Assembly (NCBI GenBank): GCA_037389465.1
Contig: JAZARR010000250.1
Location: 2,604,001 to 2,668,000 of the forward strand
Length of the DNA stretch: 64,000 nt
From: Baylisascaris procyonis
Lineage: Eukaryota; Nematoda; Chromadorea; Rhabditida; Ascarididae
Direction of reading: 5' to 3'
Shown: one piece after another, positions 50,901-63,866 of the stretch
Layout: the number at the start of each line of letters is the position of its first letter
Position numbering within the stretch: the first letter of the stretch is position 1
Translations under genes and position numbers: made by a program
The notes under the pieces: generated by a model
Database searches by the model: none
What the model saw: only the letters and a program-made list of their open reading frames with translations
Told to the model about the DNA's origin: nothing

Positions 50901-51430
50901 TGATCTCTTGAATTCTTATTTTGTTCTATTTCCACTTACTATGTTATAATGCTAAAATAAACCTCAAAATTACTATGCTATAAGTGATGCAATAATTCGT
51001 ACTTATAGAGTGACGAGTTGCTTTCATGTATCGCAAACATAAAGTATACAATTCAACAGTTTTGCTTATCGTGAGCAAAAGTTTGCGACAATGAAAAAAT
51101 ATAAACAACAGAGTCGAAGCGATTTGTATTTGTTTATTTGGCGGGTTATTGCTAATAAACTGCAATTCATTGGCCAGTGGAACGTGTTAATCAATCGTCA
51201 AAGTGGGGTTTTTCAATTTTTGTACGTCATGCTTTATAGTCCCCTCTCATTTTGATTGTTAGAATTGCTTTGTCTAGGTATAATCTAGGAGTTGGTAAAG
51301 GGTGGAATTGTTGCACGGGACTGAAAATCACGATTACGTCTAATAAGGTGGGTTGTTTGCGGCAATGAAATGGCTAATGGTGGTTGCACGTTCCAGGAAG
51401 GCTCTCTAGAATAAGCTTTGTCCATGTTGC
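47993..51430. other. AT-rich stretch, no gene supported
   Basis: Holds a dispersed-motif copy at 50639-50669. A plus-strand frame at 48835-49098 is basic and ends at a stop without exon boundaries. Nothing is recognised. Confidence 0.4.
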
Positions 51431-52164
51431 GATGAGAGTCTCAGTATGCACTCGATGTTCACTGCATCGATTGCTTGCCGGCTAATTTTCGTTCGACGTT
51501 GTGTGCGCTTGCGATCATTGCGTTATTTACCTCTCTTTTGCTTAGATATACGACGGCTGTCTGTTGCACTGAGGCGTGTGCTGGCCGTGATCAGCGCAAC
51601 ACCAACATCGGTTGGTGCATAACAGTTGTGTCTGTCCATGTCTGCCGTTGCATCTCGTCGGTCATGTTCACAGAGCTACAACATCGAAATGAGTGCATAT
51701 AAAGCGATGATCAGCAATGACTGCGAATGGATTTCAACGAACTGTTGTATGGCGTCGTTGTTGGCCAGTGTCGTCGAGCGCCTTTACCGCTAATGCAATT
51801 CTCTGTTAATATTCCGTGTGGCACACAGTTGGATGTAACCTAGTTGAAAAGGCGTTTTTCATTTCGACTTCACAACACTTCCACGCTTCACTTTGCTACT
51901 TCACGACAAATTCCCTACTGCTACGATTGTATATTCACGATTGCCTCCTGGCAGCTATTATTGCCAGCCGACTCGTTTCAACCAAGCAATTTGTGTGCAT
52001 AAGCACCTTCGTTGTTCTTCCGTTTACTATTACTATTGAGGAGATTTGCCAGACAATTCGAGTTTGTTGTTGTTGTCGTTGTTGGCGATTTTGTGTGACT
52101 GTTGGTAGCACATGGCCCTACCCACTCAGGCGGGCACCGCTTGTGCTTGTTCCGTTGAGAAGTT
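51431..52164 (+). promoter_or_regulatory. GC-rich leader and promoter region of the 52.2 kb first exon
   Basis: GC content rises from about 51.43 kb and stays high up to the start codon. It is crowded with short frames and has an in-frame stop three codons before the ATG at 52165. It is best read as promoter plus 5' untranslated leader. The transcription start cannot be placed and no TATA box is obvious. Confidence 0.4.
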
Positions 52165-52377
52165 ATGAAAACGGCTGTCTTTGGCCGTGACGATACATGC
52201 GACGGTTCTTCACTAGCGTTAAGTGGTGGTGCGGTCGCACCTCCGTTAACTTTTGCGCCACCAGCTACCTTATCCGCTGCGGCTGCATTACATCCAAGAC
52301 GAAGTGGAGGCGCTGTTACTGGTGCAGTGAGTTCGTATCGTCCACAGCATCCGAGACGTACATCGCGTATGCAAAAT
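52165..52377 (+). CDS. First coding exon, Ala/Pro/Gly-rich N-terminus, unrecognised
   Basis: The ATG has an upstream in-frame stop. It opens 71 codons ending on a codon boundary at a consensus donor (AAT then GTGAGT). It reads MKTAVFGRDDTCDGSSLALS, then GGAVAPPLTFAPPATLSAAA, then a basic end HPRRTSRMQN. Alanine, proline and arginine richness suggests a disordered N-terminal tail. The next strong acceptor (TTTACCTCTACAG at 52680) would give a short tail QRQFCLSLCGHHLESI and a stop; otherwise the gene continues further. A 140-codon minus-strand frame (51978-52400) covers the same ground and is a real rival. The plus strand is preferred for its start context and donor. The function is unknown. 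Confidence 0.45.
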
Positions 52378-52679
52378 GTGAGTTTTAAACTGCTATTCAA
52401 AGCAAATATCTCGAAATATATGGATTTCTTTCCTTACTCTATAATTAAAATCGAATAATCGTTCATCTAGAAGTCATCGTGATCAAATATGACGAGTTGC
52501 TGAAAATTTATCAAATCATTTACACCGTTCATTCTGCTGGTACAACGATTCAGATGATGCACTTGTTGCGCTGCGCTTTTTAATATTTATTCTTAATTTA
52601 TTACTTATTACATATCCATCATAATAACTTCAATTTCTCATATATTAGGTGGTTTATTTCTGTCTTTTACCTCTACAGC

Positions 52680-55600
52680 AGCGACAGTTTTGTCTTTCCC
52701 TTTGTGGCCATCATCTAGAGAGCATCTAGATGTAGATCAATCTCTGCCACGTTGACTACTTTAAGGTTTGGTGGCTTCAGAAAGTGGTTCATTTCACGTG
52801 CATCAACATTTCCGGTCATTCCACAAATTAAACTATTCATTTTACTTTTCACTGAACAATTTCGATATTTATACGTCAAAATAATGCTTTTAAAATTTGA
52901 AGAAATTGTTTTGCGATTATTCTAATTAATCTAATAAACATAGATAGAGCATTATCAATTAACGAAGAAAATTTATCCGAAATGAATAAAAAAATATGAA
53001 TTATTTGAGAAAAATTTTTCACCTCTCTATTATTCATTATTAAGGAATAATATGCATCACATTTCATTTGATCATATCTAAAATATTCATTAATACTGTA
53101 ATATTTCATCAATATTAATTTCTAAAATGCTAAACATTTCAAGTATCATCATATATGATCGAATAATTATTATTGTTGCACAAGAGTACTTTCATCATCA
53201 AAGCACAATGGATGGAACAGTCAAAAAAAAACCTACTACCTTATTAAATTCTGAGATTTATATATCCATATTTTTGTCACTCATATTGATGCTGAAAATA
53301 ATGTTGGATTATGAATATCATACTATAAGCAGCCTTAAGCCATTGTAAGAAATCTATAGCTAATTTAGGAAGGCTCAAGTTGAAGAAGTATTTTGGTGGA
53401 ATTTAAGCGATGCAAATTGTCATGCCAATCCCATGTGAATTATACATTCCGTTCGTTCCATTCACTGACGCAATTAGCATTTGCACTGCTCTAGTGGTTT
53501 TTTGAAAGTTAATTGTGAATGCCGACGAATAAGAGGGCAACCTCCTCCTTAAAACAACTCGCCGAATGCATATTTCAAATTATCCACCTAGCTTGCTTGC
53601 CATCACCATAGGGTCCTTTCTTACAAAGATTACGTCGAAGTTTTTCCACTAGTATACAAAATCTATCTATTTTGCAATTTTTACGAAAATTTTCAAAAAA
53701 ATCCTCGGAAATGATCAATTTTGTTGTAGCGGAAAGGCGATCGATGAGTTTCTTTATTAAAGACCTTCATTTTCTTTCCCCTTCCTCCTCCTTCCCCACC
53801 AGCCCCCTTCCCTCTGTCCCCACCACATCGTTTGGATTAGTTATTCAATTAGTGAAGTATTCAATACGGTTCACGAACAAAAACTGAATCGACCCTCACT
53901 CTTCCTGTTGGCTCCTATATGTTTGAGATATGTGGCTAAAATTTATTTTGCGCGAAAACTCTCGAGTATATAAATAGCGTTGTGGAATTGGTTGGGTGTC
54001 ATTGTCGATAAGCTTGAAGTGTTCTCGAGCGTTTGCAAATTCGTTACGCACATTCTCGATTCGGCGATACATCTTCGCTAACGAGATGAAGTTCGGACGT
54101 ACGTTGTTATATGAGAGAGGAAGAGAGGAAGTTGCATCGCACCAACATCATCACTAAACTGCATTCTCTTCATATCTAAACAATTGTCAGTTTAGTTGGC
54201 AGATTTGGTCATTGCTTTTTCTTTGATCCTCTCTTCTTGAGAAAAAAATTGCAAGAAAAAGAGAAAACATCAATGACTATCATCCCTATAAGCTGTACTC
54301 TTGAAAATTTTTCGAAAAAAAAAGCCAGAGTAGATGCATTCTAAAATATGCTATCGTAGAGGAAATATAGAATTATGCTTTTCATACACGATGAAACATT
54401 ATTACATATACGGGTATGCAATTATTAGCATGGAACATTCGTATTGATGAAATTCGCAAAAAAAAACCTTAGATAACAAGCAGCTTATATAACAATGACA
54501 GCAAATATCTAGTGAAAATGGTTCAAGTATAATTTAAAAAAAAATACAATTAATCCAAATATGTCGCATCATTTATGATACATAATCAACGTATTTAACA
54601 TAACTGTCAACTTCAATATCAATCAGAAGTAAAACCAATGCTATATGCTTGTTAAGTATATTAGACAATAAATTTTCTGTTGCGTTCTAGTTTCTGAGAG
54701 TGGTCTTTCGTTATCACAACCTTAATCTACCGATAGATGTCAAACGATTATGAGCAGTAAATTTGCTAACAGATACCATCATAAAAAACGGTCGATTAAA
54801 TTGGTTGTTGCTGTGTTCGAAAAGAGCTGATAGCATTCGGAGATAATAGTGATAAGTTGATGATAAAGCTGAATTTAGAGCAACTAAGGACAATGTCAAA
54901 AAGCGCCCGAGAAAATTTTGAGCATTCTGTTTTCTAAAGAATTTTGAAGTTTCACTTAGAAGTAATTGCGACGTCTTGGCATTCATATGAATAATCTACG
55001 AAATGAATCTTCGCAAAGAAAAAAAAATTTGTCTTCGATTTTTATAAGAATTTTTCTTTTGTGTAAACGATGATAGCGCTATTTGCTTCATTGCTGCATT
55101 GATTACCAGAAAATATCGCCGATTTTATTCACTCAACTACTAAAATATACATCTACAATTAAAGAAAGTAAAATCGAAGTAATCTATTGCAATAGCTAAT
55201 TTTGTGCAACTTTTACAAGCGATGTAGCATCTGTTTGATTAATTCGTTAGGCATTCATTCAGTTTGCGTATTGCTTACTGCGATTGTCGGTATAGGAAAT
55301 GTCCAAAATTTGCGATATGTTTTTTCTATCAATCAAATAATTGTTGTGTAGCTATTTCGGGTATAACATTTTTTTTTCACTATATTAGAAAATATTTTTG
55401 GCAAGTGAGCAAGCTTTCGACTTTTGATGGATTTCCGTCGAAAAAAAAAGAAAAGAGAACAAAAGTGAAAGACTTGAGTAAAAAGTAAAGCAAAATCCAC
55501 TAGATTTTTATTGCTAATGCTTATTTTCGAATATTAAATCAATTTTGAAATGAGTTTTTTTAGCGAAATTCTCCCTGAAAGTTGCACTTCACCAAATGCT

Positions 55601-56088
55601 GTAAATATTTTATTGGAATCATTTGCGCATATTAATGCGAAGATTTTCAAATCTCAGCGATTATTTTGTGCTGGTTTTTTAGTTGCAATAAACCAGCTAG
55701 TGATAGCAAAGGTTTTCTCATGAATCCTTGAATGCGACAAATTTCCTCGAAAATTTTTTTTTCGAGAAATTCCATGTAAATTCAATGTTCAAAATATATG
55801 AAAAATTTTCTGAGGAGTTATTGTAATTTTATTTGTGCGGAAAAAAAATTTTTTTTTCAAAATTCTCCAACTTAATTCGATATTTCGATGATGACCGATT
55901 ATATCGTTCTTGCTGTAACGTAATTTGACTTATGAAAAACAATTGGAATGACAACTGCCTCGTCGGCGTATCAATGTTCGATGAAGGAGTATTGTGTCGA
56001 GAAATGCTATTCATCCCACTGAAATGCTATTGTTGAACACGTAGCGCTTGCTATACACCAAGCTTGCCATTGTTGTTTTCTCTTGTAG
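52680..56088. other. AT-rich stretch, probably intronic
   Basis: After the acceptor at 52680 no exon with both signals and an open frame in the right phase was found. It contains pyrimidine-rich patches (53775-53825) and A/T homopolymers. Confidence 0.4.
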
Positions 56089-56171
56089 CATCAACACTAC
56101 GCACCGATGCTGCGATGAACAGATATTTCAAAGCTGAAAATAGTGAATTCAATGCTGCCAAATTTGCACAG
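56089..56171 (+). CDS. Candidate internal exon, unrecognised
   Basis: Textbook splice context: acceptor TTGTTGTTTTCTCTTGTAG and donor CAG then GTAACA. Of three frames only one is open. It takes two leading bases and reads STLRTDAAMNRYFKAENSEF then NAAKFAQ to a codon boundary. The composition is that of a soluble, helical segment. It cannot follow the 52165-52377 exon directly because of phase, so another exon lies between them or it belongs to another gene. After it, an acceptor at 56398 would add LTFGC and a stop in phase. Confidence 0.45.
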
Positions 56172-59100
56172 GTAACAATCTCGATCCCACTTTATTGCAT
56201 CTTCGAATACTCATTAACCTTTCAAGGTGTCTATTTAGTTATGTGATTATTTATTTGCTGCGTTCGCTAATCCCATAACCATTCACTTATTGAAAAGGGG
56301 TATTTGTAGATCCTACAGTATCTCCCTCTTTTGTTTGCCTATAAGCGCTTAGAAATTATATAGTTGCATCGGTTGAATCTCTCCTTCGAGTATTTCAGCT
56401 CACTTTTGGTTGTTAATGCCCACCCATCTTGCATTCATCGATTGTTTGATGTATTTGCATAAGATTGATTTCTTATCACTAAGTGCAAAAAAAAAAGAAA
56501 AATTGAAGAACATAATTGCATCAACCTTAAGCGTGGTACTTGAATGGCTGATGTATAGCAAGCAAAATTTTAATTTCTTTAATTATACTTGACGCTTGAT
56601 GGATCACATCCTATTCAGTACGCGTAGTTTTTATGCTTAATAACCATTCGTATTGAATAATTCCTCTTTGTATGTATAACCCTAAAAGTCAATTGTATAA
56701 AGGAGTTATTTCTATAGGTCTAACATTAAATAACTATTGCTCTACTCGTGCTGCCACTTCATTAGTACGATCGCTTTGACCATGTATATAAAGATTATTG
56801 ATTATCGCTCTTCAATACTGTATTTATTCACAATTTACGGAACATTTATTCACACAATTTTACATCATAACGTAAAATTATCCTATGTCTTCTGTATTCC
56901 ACCTTCCACCCATACATTTGTTTTACTTGTAACGAAACTTCAGTTTCTGTATTAGTATAGGGTTCTCTTCTAGTATTTTATATTAGTATTTCGTCTTGAG
57001 AATGTTTTAGTGAGCTTTAAATGTTATTCATATTGCTTCGATAGGTCTAGTATTGAATACAGATCAGATAAATATTGCTCTACGTGTTACCACTATACGG
57101 TCAAGGCCGTTAACATCTGCAGTTTGGTTTATCGACTATCATTTATCAACATATATGTTTATGGTTCACTTATGTCGACTATTTGTTCCAATATATATTA
57201 ACTTTTATCCTTTCATGCACTCTATTTCTAAATTTATAGATAAATTATAAATGTAACTTATTTAAATACTGTTTCTTCTATTATACCATCTTTAACTTTC
57301 ATTTTCCTTTATTATTTTGAACTATGATGTCGAGGTTAGTGTTAGCGTTTACAACTTTTATTTTTACTACACTTTTTCTTAATTTGTACTTTTCATTTAT
57401 TCAGATAAGAGTTATTTTTCCATTTCTAATTTTTCTACTATTAGTTAAGCTGTCTATATAGATTCTTATACTAACAGGGTTATGCGTTTCGTTCTGACAA
57501 TAACCCGCACATAAATCAGGTGCACACGTCAACGGATTAGGGCTGAAACTTGGTCATCTTTTGTTCTCATAGGTAAACTATCTGTGTCTTACTTCCTGCA
57601 TTCTTAATAAATATTTAGTCTCCTAGCAGTTGTCTATTGCATCTCTGCTCATATCCGCATAATGTCTGCTTTGCCTTAAAAAATTTTTCTTTCTTTTTTT
57701 AATTTCGTTTTACCGGAGCATCATATTCATCTGGGTCTATACTAACTTTGTGTACATAAAGGACTTTGCGTCAGTATTATCTCAGTATAACATTTTTATC
57801 GTTTTTGATTTTTGGATTATATTATTTATGAAACTTTCAAAAAAAATTGGAAAAAAGAACCTCTATTTCTCACTGCTAAAACTATTTCTATTGTCATCAT
57901 TTTTTCAGTAACATTTTCTTGAAATCTTTAAAAATATTCAACATATATTGTTAAAGATTACCCTATTATGAAAACGTTTGGTTTTCATTTAAGCAATTGA
58001 ACAGTTTATCGATTATTTTTCGATTGATTTTAAGTAACATTTAGCAGAAAAGGTTAGACTATTCAAATCGTGTAAAATTATTGAATCTTATTATGTGACA
58101 TGACAAGTTGACCTTCATCGTTCATTTTCTTGGCTTTAAGCAACGTTTTTTATTGAACAATGCCTAAAAAATTCGCTGCATAATAATCCTTGTAGAAAAT
58201 TTTCTTCAATACTCAAAAATAAACAATTATACCTCAATAAAAATTTCATTTTCTCATAGATTAGCGTCTTTAGTGTATTTGAAAGACTTGTAAAAGATTA
58301 TCATTAAGAGAATGAAATATTGAGGGAAAACACAAACAATGAATATTGACCGCCATTATTTATATTTGTATTGTGACTATGTACCATCATAACCTTTTTT
58401 CATTTCTTTTTTAGCAATATAATATGCATCATTTAAGGCAACAAATCTACTGATCTCTATTTAATACTCTCGATGAAATTTTCATGTTTTTTGATGACCG
58501 TATTGTTTGCAGACGGCTGTTGAAAGATCGGAAATCCCTCGAGGGTAATTTTTTTTTCTATCCAGCTATAATTAAATTGATATATTAGTGCAGAAGATGA
58601 CTAAGAAAATGATATAATAATTTTAAGTGCTTCACAAATGTAATTAATACGCGGAAAAATTTCGATTTTGAAAAGCGCTTCTAATAAAATTATAATATTT
58701 ATGACTTTTATTTTCTAAAACTTCAACTATTAAATTTTCTATAGAGTTCTTGAAACGTTATTCAATTCAATTTCTTTTGGGTTGTCTCTGTTGCAAATAT
58801 TTGCAAATGACGAAATAATGAAAGAAAATTTTCATTTCCTCTGCTAAATATTTCATTTAAGCCTTATATCTAATAATTCGTCTCTCAATTCCATTATATC
58901 TTCATATTCCGATTGTTGGTCACTTATGCCAAATATATTCATCGCTGAAGTGGAAGTGTGACTTAATGTGGGAAAAAACATTTTTGAACGGGGCAGAGGA
59001 ATACAAATTGCATTTTTTTTTCAACATTAGTATAGTTTCGGAACGAATTTTAATATAATATAAATCATAAAATTACTGTTAATTTAAAGATTTGAGATCC

Positions 59101-59676
59101 TAGTATTTCTGCATTTTTTTCCGATTCTTCTCTTAATATTACCCAAATTTTTGAGTCCTTTTTCCCAAAAAATAAATTCCACTAAAACAAATGAATGGAG
59201 ATGGATGCATGAATGAATGGAGATGTAGGTTTAATTCATTGAACGACGTTTCTTTTTTTTTTTGATGCTCGATAGTGCAAAAGAATACTTTAGCACGAGA
59301 GCGAATAGAAATTCAAAAAAAAAAAAAGAAAAAAAAGCGAGACCGAACATTGAAAGGGAAACGCAAATAAAGCGAATGAAATAAAGGCTAAAGAGAGGAG
59401 CGTGAATAAATGCGAAGAAGCGTCGCACTTTTCAAAACGACTTCCTCACTATTTCTAATATTCGATGAAGATTTTGTTCGAGAAACTCATTTAATCGAAA
59501 TGTTGAACTTTTAAAGTGCACAATTTAAGAGCAATTGAAATAATGGTATAATTGCATTATTTCTACTATACTCATTATATTTCATTTTATTTTTTAATTA
59601 TCTGACACAAATTTAACTTGAAACATGTACACATGTGCAGAAATTATTAGGTGCTTTTGGCATTATTTTATTTTAG

Positions 59677-59680
<4 letters not shown>
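56172..59680. other. AT-rich stretch, no gene supported
   Basis: Contains two related segments, 56713-56880 and 57038-57190, that look like old diverged copies of one repeat. Otherwise long A/T runs. A 60-codon plus-strand frame after the acceptor at 56398 is possible but unsupported downstream. Confidence 0.4.

Positions 59681-59725
<45 letters not shown>
59681..59725. repeat. (TA)n microsatellite
   Basis: 45 bases of perfect TA repeat. Confidence 0.95.
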
Positions 59726-59731
<6 letters not shown>

Positions 59732-61138
59732 GATTACCTCTTCAGAATAATTATTTTTTATTATTATTTTTTATTACTACGTTCGCAAAAAATACACTAA
59801 TAACTTTGCTACAAACTCAACAGCCACTAACTTTTGCGATAAGTGGAGCGTTTCCTCTCATAGCTTTCTCACTTTTTAATTTGTCATTTAATAGTGATGG
59901 ACAGAAGTGTTCAGTATGGTGTATATTACCATAAATGTAGGTAAATGTAGATAATCTATGAAAATATCATTTATTCACTATTGTTTATGTAACCACGTGA
60001 AATATGAGGCATCAATCTGGATCCCATTTTCAAAAAAAAAAATTTCCGTAACGGAATCCTTAAAACTGAAAATTTCTACTCGCGTAATTTTGTGCTACCA
60101 ATAAGGTTTTTTTTTTCATTTAGATATTCATATAATGCGTTTAAGATATGCGCCACAAATTATTTGACCTCTATCTAGTTGCTGCCTTTAAGCGTTCATT
60201 GATACCCACAGCAAGCACTTCGCTATTACTTAAAATTTCTCTCCAAAAAAAAACTTTCACTATTAATTACAATTCTTCTTCTTCTTCAAAAAAAAAAAAA
60301 CTTTCCTTGAATTTGTATCTTTCCATCTTAAACGTTATCTTTAAGACAATCAGAGTTCGTTAAATCATTAAATTCCTTCAAATTATTCATACTTAATTCC
60401 TCTACATTAAAAATTCTTTGATCTGTTTTTATATATTCGCTTATTAACGCTTCTTTTAATTTATCACTTGCGGCATATTTTTCATATTAAGCTGGATTTA
60501 TGCGGTATTAACTTGTCTAAATGAGTTGAATAGTTTTTTTTTTTTTTTTGTTTTGTGGAAAATATATTTCGTGTAAAAATTATTAATGGTGAAAGAAATC
60601 ATTTCTGTGAAAATGTGACAATTTTTATGAACTTTGAGTATCAATAAACGAATAATATCTCAAGTAGTTATTGTTATATTTTGCAAAGTTGATCATTGGC
60701 ATTTAGCTGTAATAAATCTCAATGATGCACTACCGATTTATCAAATCTGATGGTGGGATATTTGCTGTAATATTATAAGAAGAAATCGAAATTTCACCTT
60801 CCAAGAGCTTTTGCAAAAAAAAAAAAAAAAAGAAAAAATCGATTCTCTGAAAGTTTTATGGCGCTGTCATATCTTTAAGGAGGAAGAAGAAGGGGTCGAT
60901 GAAGTTGATTACTTTTCAATGATACAATTGAAGACTATCTTCTATAGTTAAATCTAATTTTTGCATAATATTTTCTCTGGTTTTGTAATGCATATATAAT
61001 ATTGACAAGGAAATTCTTTACAACATTGTAGGTTGCAACTTTTACGGTATCACGCATATACGGTATTCGTTGCAATATCAACAGTGATGAAGTAATTGAA
61101 GAACTGTCTCTAGTGGGCGAGTGATAAAAATATGGAAA
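59726..61138. other. AT-rich stretch, likely 3' flank
   Basis: Homopolymer-rich (long T run near 60535, long A run near 60816). No gene seen. Its right end is the 3' flank of the minus-strand gene at 61.1-61.8 kb. I see no AATAAA within about 200 bases of that gene's stop. Confidence 0.45.
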
Positions 61139-61813
61139 TTATATATTCCAATCCAATCTCAGGAAAATGATTTCCCGTTGAAGCTGTATAGCTATTAAGT
61201 TTACATCGCACGCCGGTGACGTCGTATATCTAATCTCTCTGATTGCGATAAGGCATGAACTGACTTATCACCAAGCGTTCTGTGATAGTTGCTCTGTTAA
61301 GCTACTCACCTGAATAGTGTTTCAACCTCCTGTATGCTCAAAATCCTGTTTTCTCTGATAAGATCGCATTTTACTTTAAGAAGCCGTTTATTACTCCTCT
61401 AAGCAGGTTTTTTTTGCTTGCTACTTGCATGATGCCTGCGCCACGATGAAGCAAGCGTGAGGTGGCAAAGTGACGTGGTCATACAGCGAATGTTTGCCGA
61501 CTGACGGGCCCTGTGTGCGGCGCCCAATTACGCTTGTTCCGTTATTGCTCGAATTTCGCTTCTGAAGCCGTCGAGCTGGAAGGCTTCTCGCGTTGCGTGC
61601 CACCGTTGATGCTGCCGACTGTGTGCACGTATGGCATTTACGAATATACTCACCTTATCCGACGACCGTAACGTGACAAGCCTATTTTGTGTGGTTGCTA
61701 CGGTCACCGTAACGAGTTTGAATTACCTCCATTACAAAAGAAAGGTGAACAAGGTAGAGCTCATCATTAGAGCTGCAAGTCGTAATGGTGTTCATGAGCT
61801 TAATCTTCATCAT
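61139..61813 (-). CDS. Four-exon gene model, about 147 residues, unrecognised
   Basis: Minus-strand coding exons are 61813-61702, 61611-61425, 61354-61310 and 61238-61139, with introns of 90, 70 and 71 bases. All phases agree. Exon 1 reads MMKIKLMNTITTCSSNDELY then LVHLSFVMEVIQTRYGD. Exon 2 is basic and GC-rich (STVARNARSLPARRLQKRNS), then GPSVGKHSLYDHVTLPPHAC and FIVAQASC. Exon 3 reads ENRILSIQEVETLF. Exon 4 reads EIRYTTSPACDVNLIAIQLQ then REIIFLRLDWNI and TAA. An in-frame stop lies just before the start. TTTCAG lies 14 bases before the ATG, as in spliced-leader addition in nematodes. The exon 1 and 2 donors (both GTAGCA) are weak. GTAATT or GTAATG with a later exon 2 acceptor at 61562 is an alternative. 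The protein is basic in the middle. No domain or family is recognised. Confidence 0.5.
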
Positions 61814-61825
61814 ACTGCTTCACAG

Positions 61826-61836
61826 CTCTGAAATTC
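61826..61836 (-). promoter_or_regulatory. Possible trans-splice acceptor
   Basis: Minus-strand GTCGAATTTCAG ends at 61828, 14 bases before the ATG of the 61.1-61.8 kb gene. In nematodes this consensus just upstream of a start codon commonly marks spliced-leader addition. It could equally be an ordinary acceptor for an untranslated first exon. Confidence 0.35.
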
Positions 61837-63479
61837 GACGTACTGAATGCACAACGAACTCTTTTAAAATGCCGCATAAGGTAACTCTTTAATTTCAGAA
61901 TTTCCTTTGCATCTTTCATTACAAACTATACACATCAATGTCCCTCTTTGCTAGAAATCCCCGAAGTATTGGGATGTCAAATACATTTCACTCAGTTTTC
62001 AACTTTTTTTTGATGGCTTTAGTGACAGATGACCAAATAACTAGGTTAGTGGAGTTTGCCAATGTCGCTAAAAAATGGCATTATTGTGATAGCGTAATAC
62101 CGCAAGCCTGCAAATTTAATTTACACTTTCTTTCAATTGCAAAGTTTATTAGTCGACTTCCATATATGAATGTAAAAATATTTTTTTTAATTGATTCAAT
62201 CAATTCTTACTCTAGAATGGATGAAATATTTTTAATGAAGACACTATAAGTTGTGATTTTCTTTTACTCCTTCATTGTCTTTGCTTCTGAGACATGAATT
62301 TTCCTCCTTGTTTATACATCCTTGTTTATATCTTCGAGCGATATTCGATCAAGGGCAGTGCTCATTTTTGACTCTCAATTAATTACAACCTCAAAATGAA
62401 CGCCATAAATGTGTTAAACGATTAATTTTCATCACTTTCTATTAGATAAACACTATAAAGGACGGTTCATAACTTTGCATCTGTTGCTATGTTGTCTCCT
62501 CGATCATTTCTGTCCCATACTTTTTATTACTTTTGGCTCATTACTCTACTCTATTTATTAAGACGATTAGGCCACTTAGAATGAACTCTTATTTTCGGAA
62601 CTTTAATCGTTTCGCATCAGTTTCGTTTTTTTTTTCACATTGTTTCTTCTCAATGCTATTTGATGATTTCGCCAATAATAATCATAGCTTTATCTCAAAA
62701 TGTTTGCTTCAATGTCGACTAACTGGATCGGGATTGCTTCGATATGCGTAAAGAATAGATCAGTGTATTTTTAATGCTACCTGAGTTGTAGATCGAAGTT
62801 GTTTCAATGTTATCTAAAAAATGAATGAAAGTTGTTTAAGCTTTACGCGGAGATTGAGGATTGCCTCAAATTTCTAAAGAACTATTAAAATATTAGTCTA
62901 TAATCAGTAGATTAAAATTGTTCTACTGTTGGCAGATATAGGTAGAGGTTATGATGCATATTGCTTTGTACATGCGCAGTACTTATGACGTTTATTGCTT
63001 TGAAGATGTGTGAAAAGTGATGACGTCATGGAATTAGGCACTGATTTAATGGGAAGCATTCAAGCAGCTCTTCCGTTAATGAAATATTTACGAATCAATA
63101 GCGATAAAAGAAACGAAGATTGTTAAAGGTTCCTCTTCTTGTCGAAGCGTAAAGCTGTAAATTTTGCACTCTTTTTATTTCTTCTTCATCTTTCAATTGA
63201 TGAAAGGGTGTGCTCATTGATGCAGAAATGCATTCAATATGTGCCTATTATGAATGATGCACAACCGCTCGCATTCGTTTTCTTTAAAAATGAATTCTAA
63301 TCGATGCGCTTACGAGTTTCAACGCTAACTTTATGCTTATGCGCATCGCACACCAACAACTCTGGACGATTTCCTATATGCTTCTGCAGTTACCTATGGA
63401 TTACCTATGAGAGCATTCTGTTACGAATCCGATATCATCGTTCAATGCCTAATCAACCACCACAAGTATAATCGTTAAA
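61837..63479. other. AT-rich stretch, no gene supported
   Basis: A 103-codon plus-strand frame at 61938-62249 is the longest here. It has no splice sites or recognised domain and an A/T-driven composition. Confidence 0.4.
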
Positions 63480-63866
63480 TTAGTCTTGCCGGTTGCATAA
63501 TGAGTGGATTGAGTGCAGCACTGTGAATCCCTTGATCCATCTCGATCCCCTATATGGGGTGGCCATCAAGTCGTTATGAAGAAATGAGGAAGAGGGATGT
63601 GGTGGTCGGATGAGTGCTGCCCCACGCGATGTTTGCTTTGACAGTGCATCAGAGCGGCTTTCATTGCACGAAGGCCGATTCCCATTTGCACCAACGTGAA
63701 ACACCGTGCATTGTGTGTGCATCAGCTCGTCTGCCTTCTAGCCGATTGCAAAAGCTCACCCCTTGTTCTCGCGTGATGTAAAATTCTCAGTGCGACGTCG
63801 AACCTCGCCATCCTTGACGTTGTCGTCACGAGGTTCTGATATCGTTTGCTCCAAACCAATAATTGA
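63480..63866. other. GC-rich island, possible promoter; minus-strand frame present
   Basis: GC-rich block leading to the plus-strand start at 63867. On the minus strand a complete ATG-to-TAA frame (63722-63480) reads MHTQCTVFHVGANGNRPSCN and later HNDLMATPYRGSRWIKGF. It overlaps by one base the stop of another minus-strand frame. Either this is promoter and leader for the plus-strand gene or it is minus-strand coding sequence. Confidence 0.35.

Noticed and set aside
61631..61831. Plus-strand frame across the 61.7 kb region
   Set aside because: It lies opposite exon 1 of the minus-strand model, which has the better start context and splice chain.
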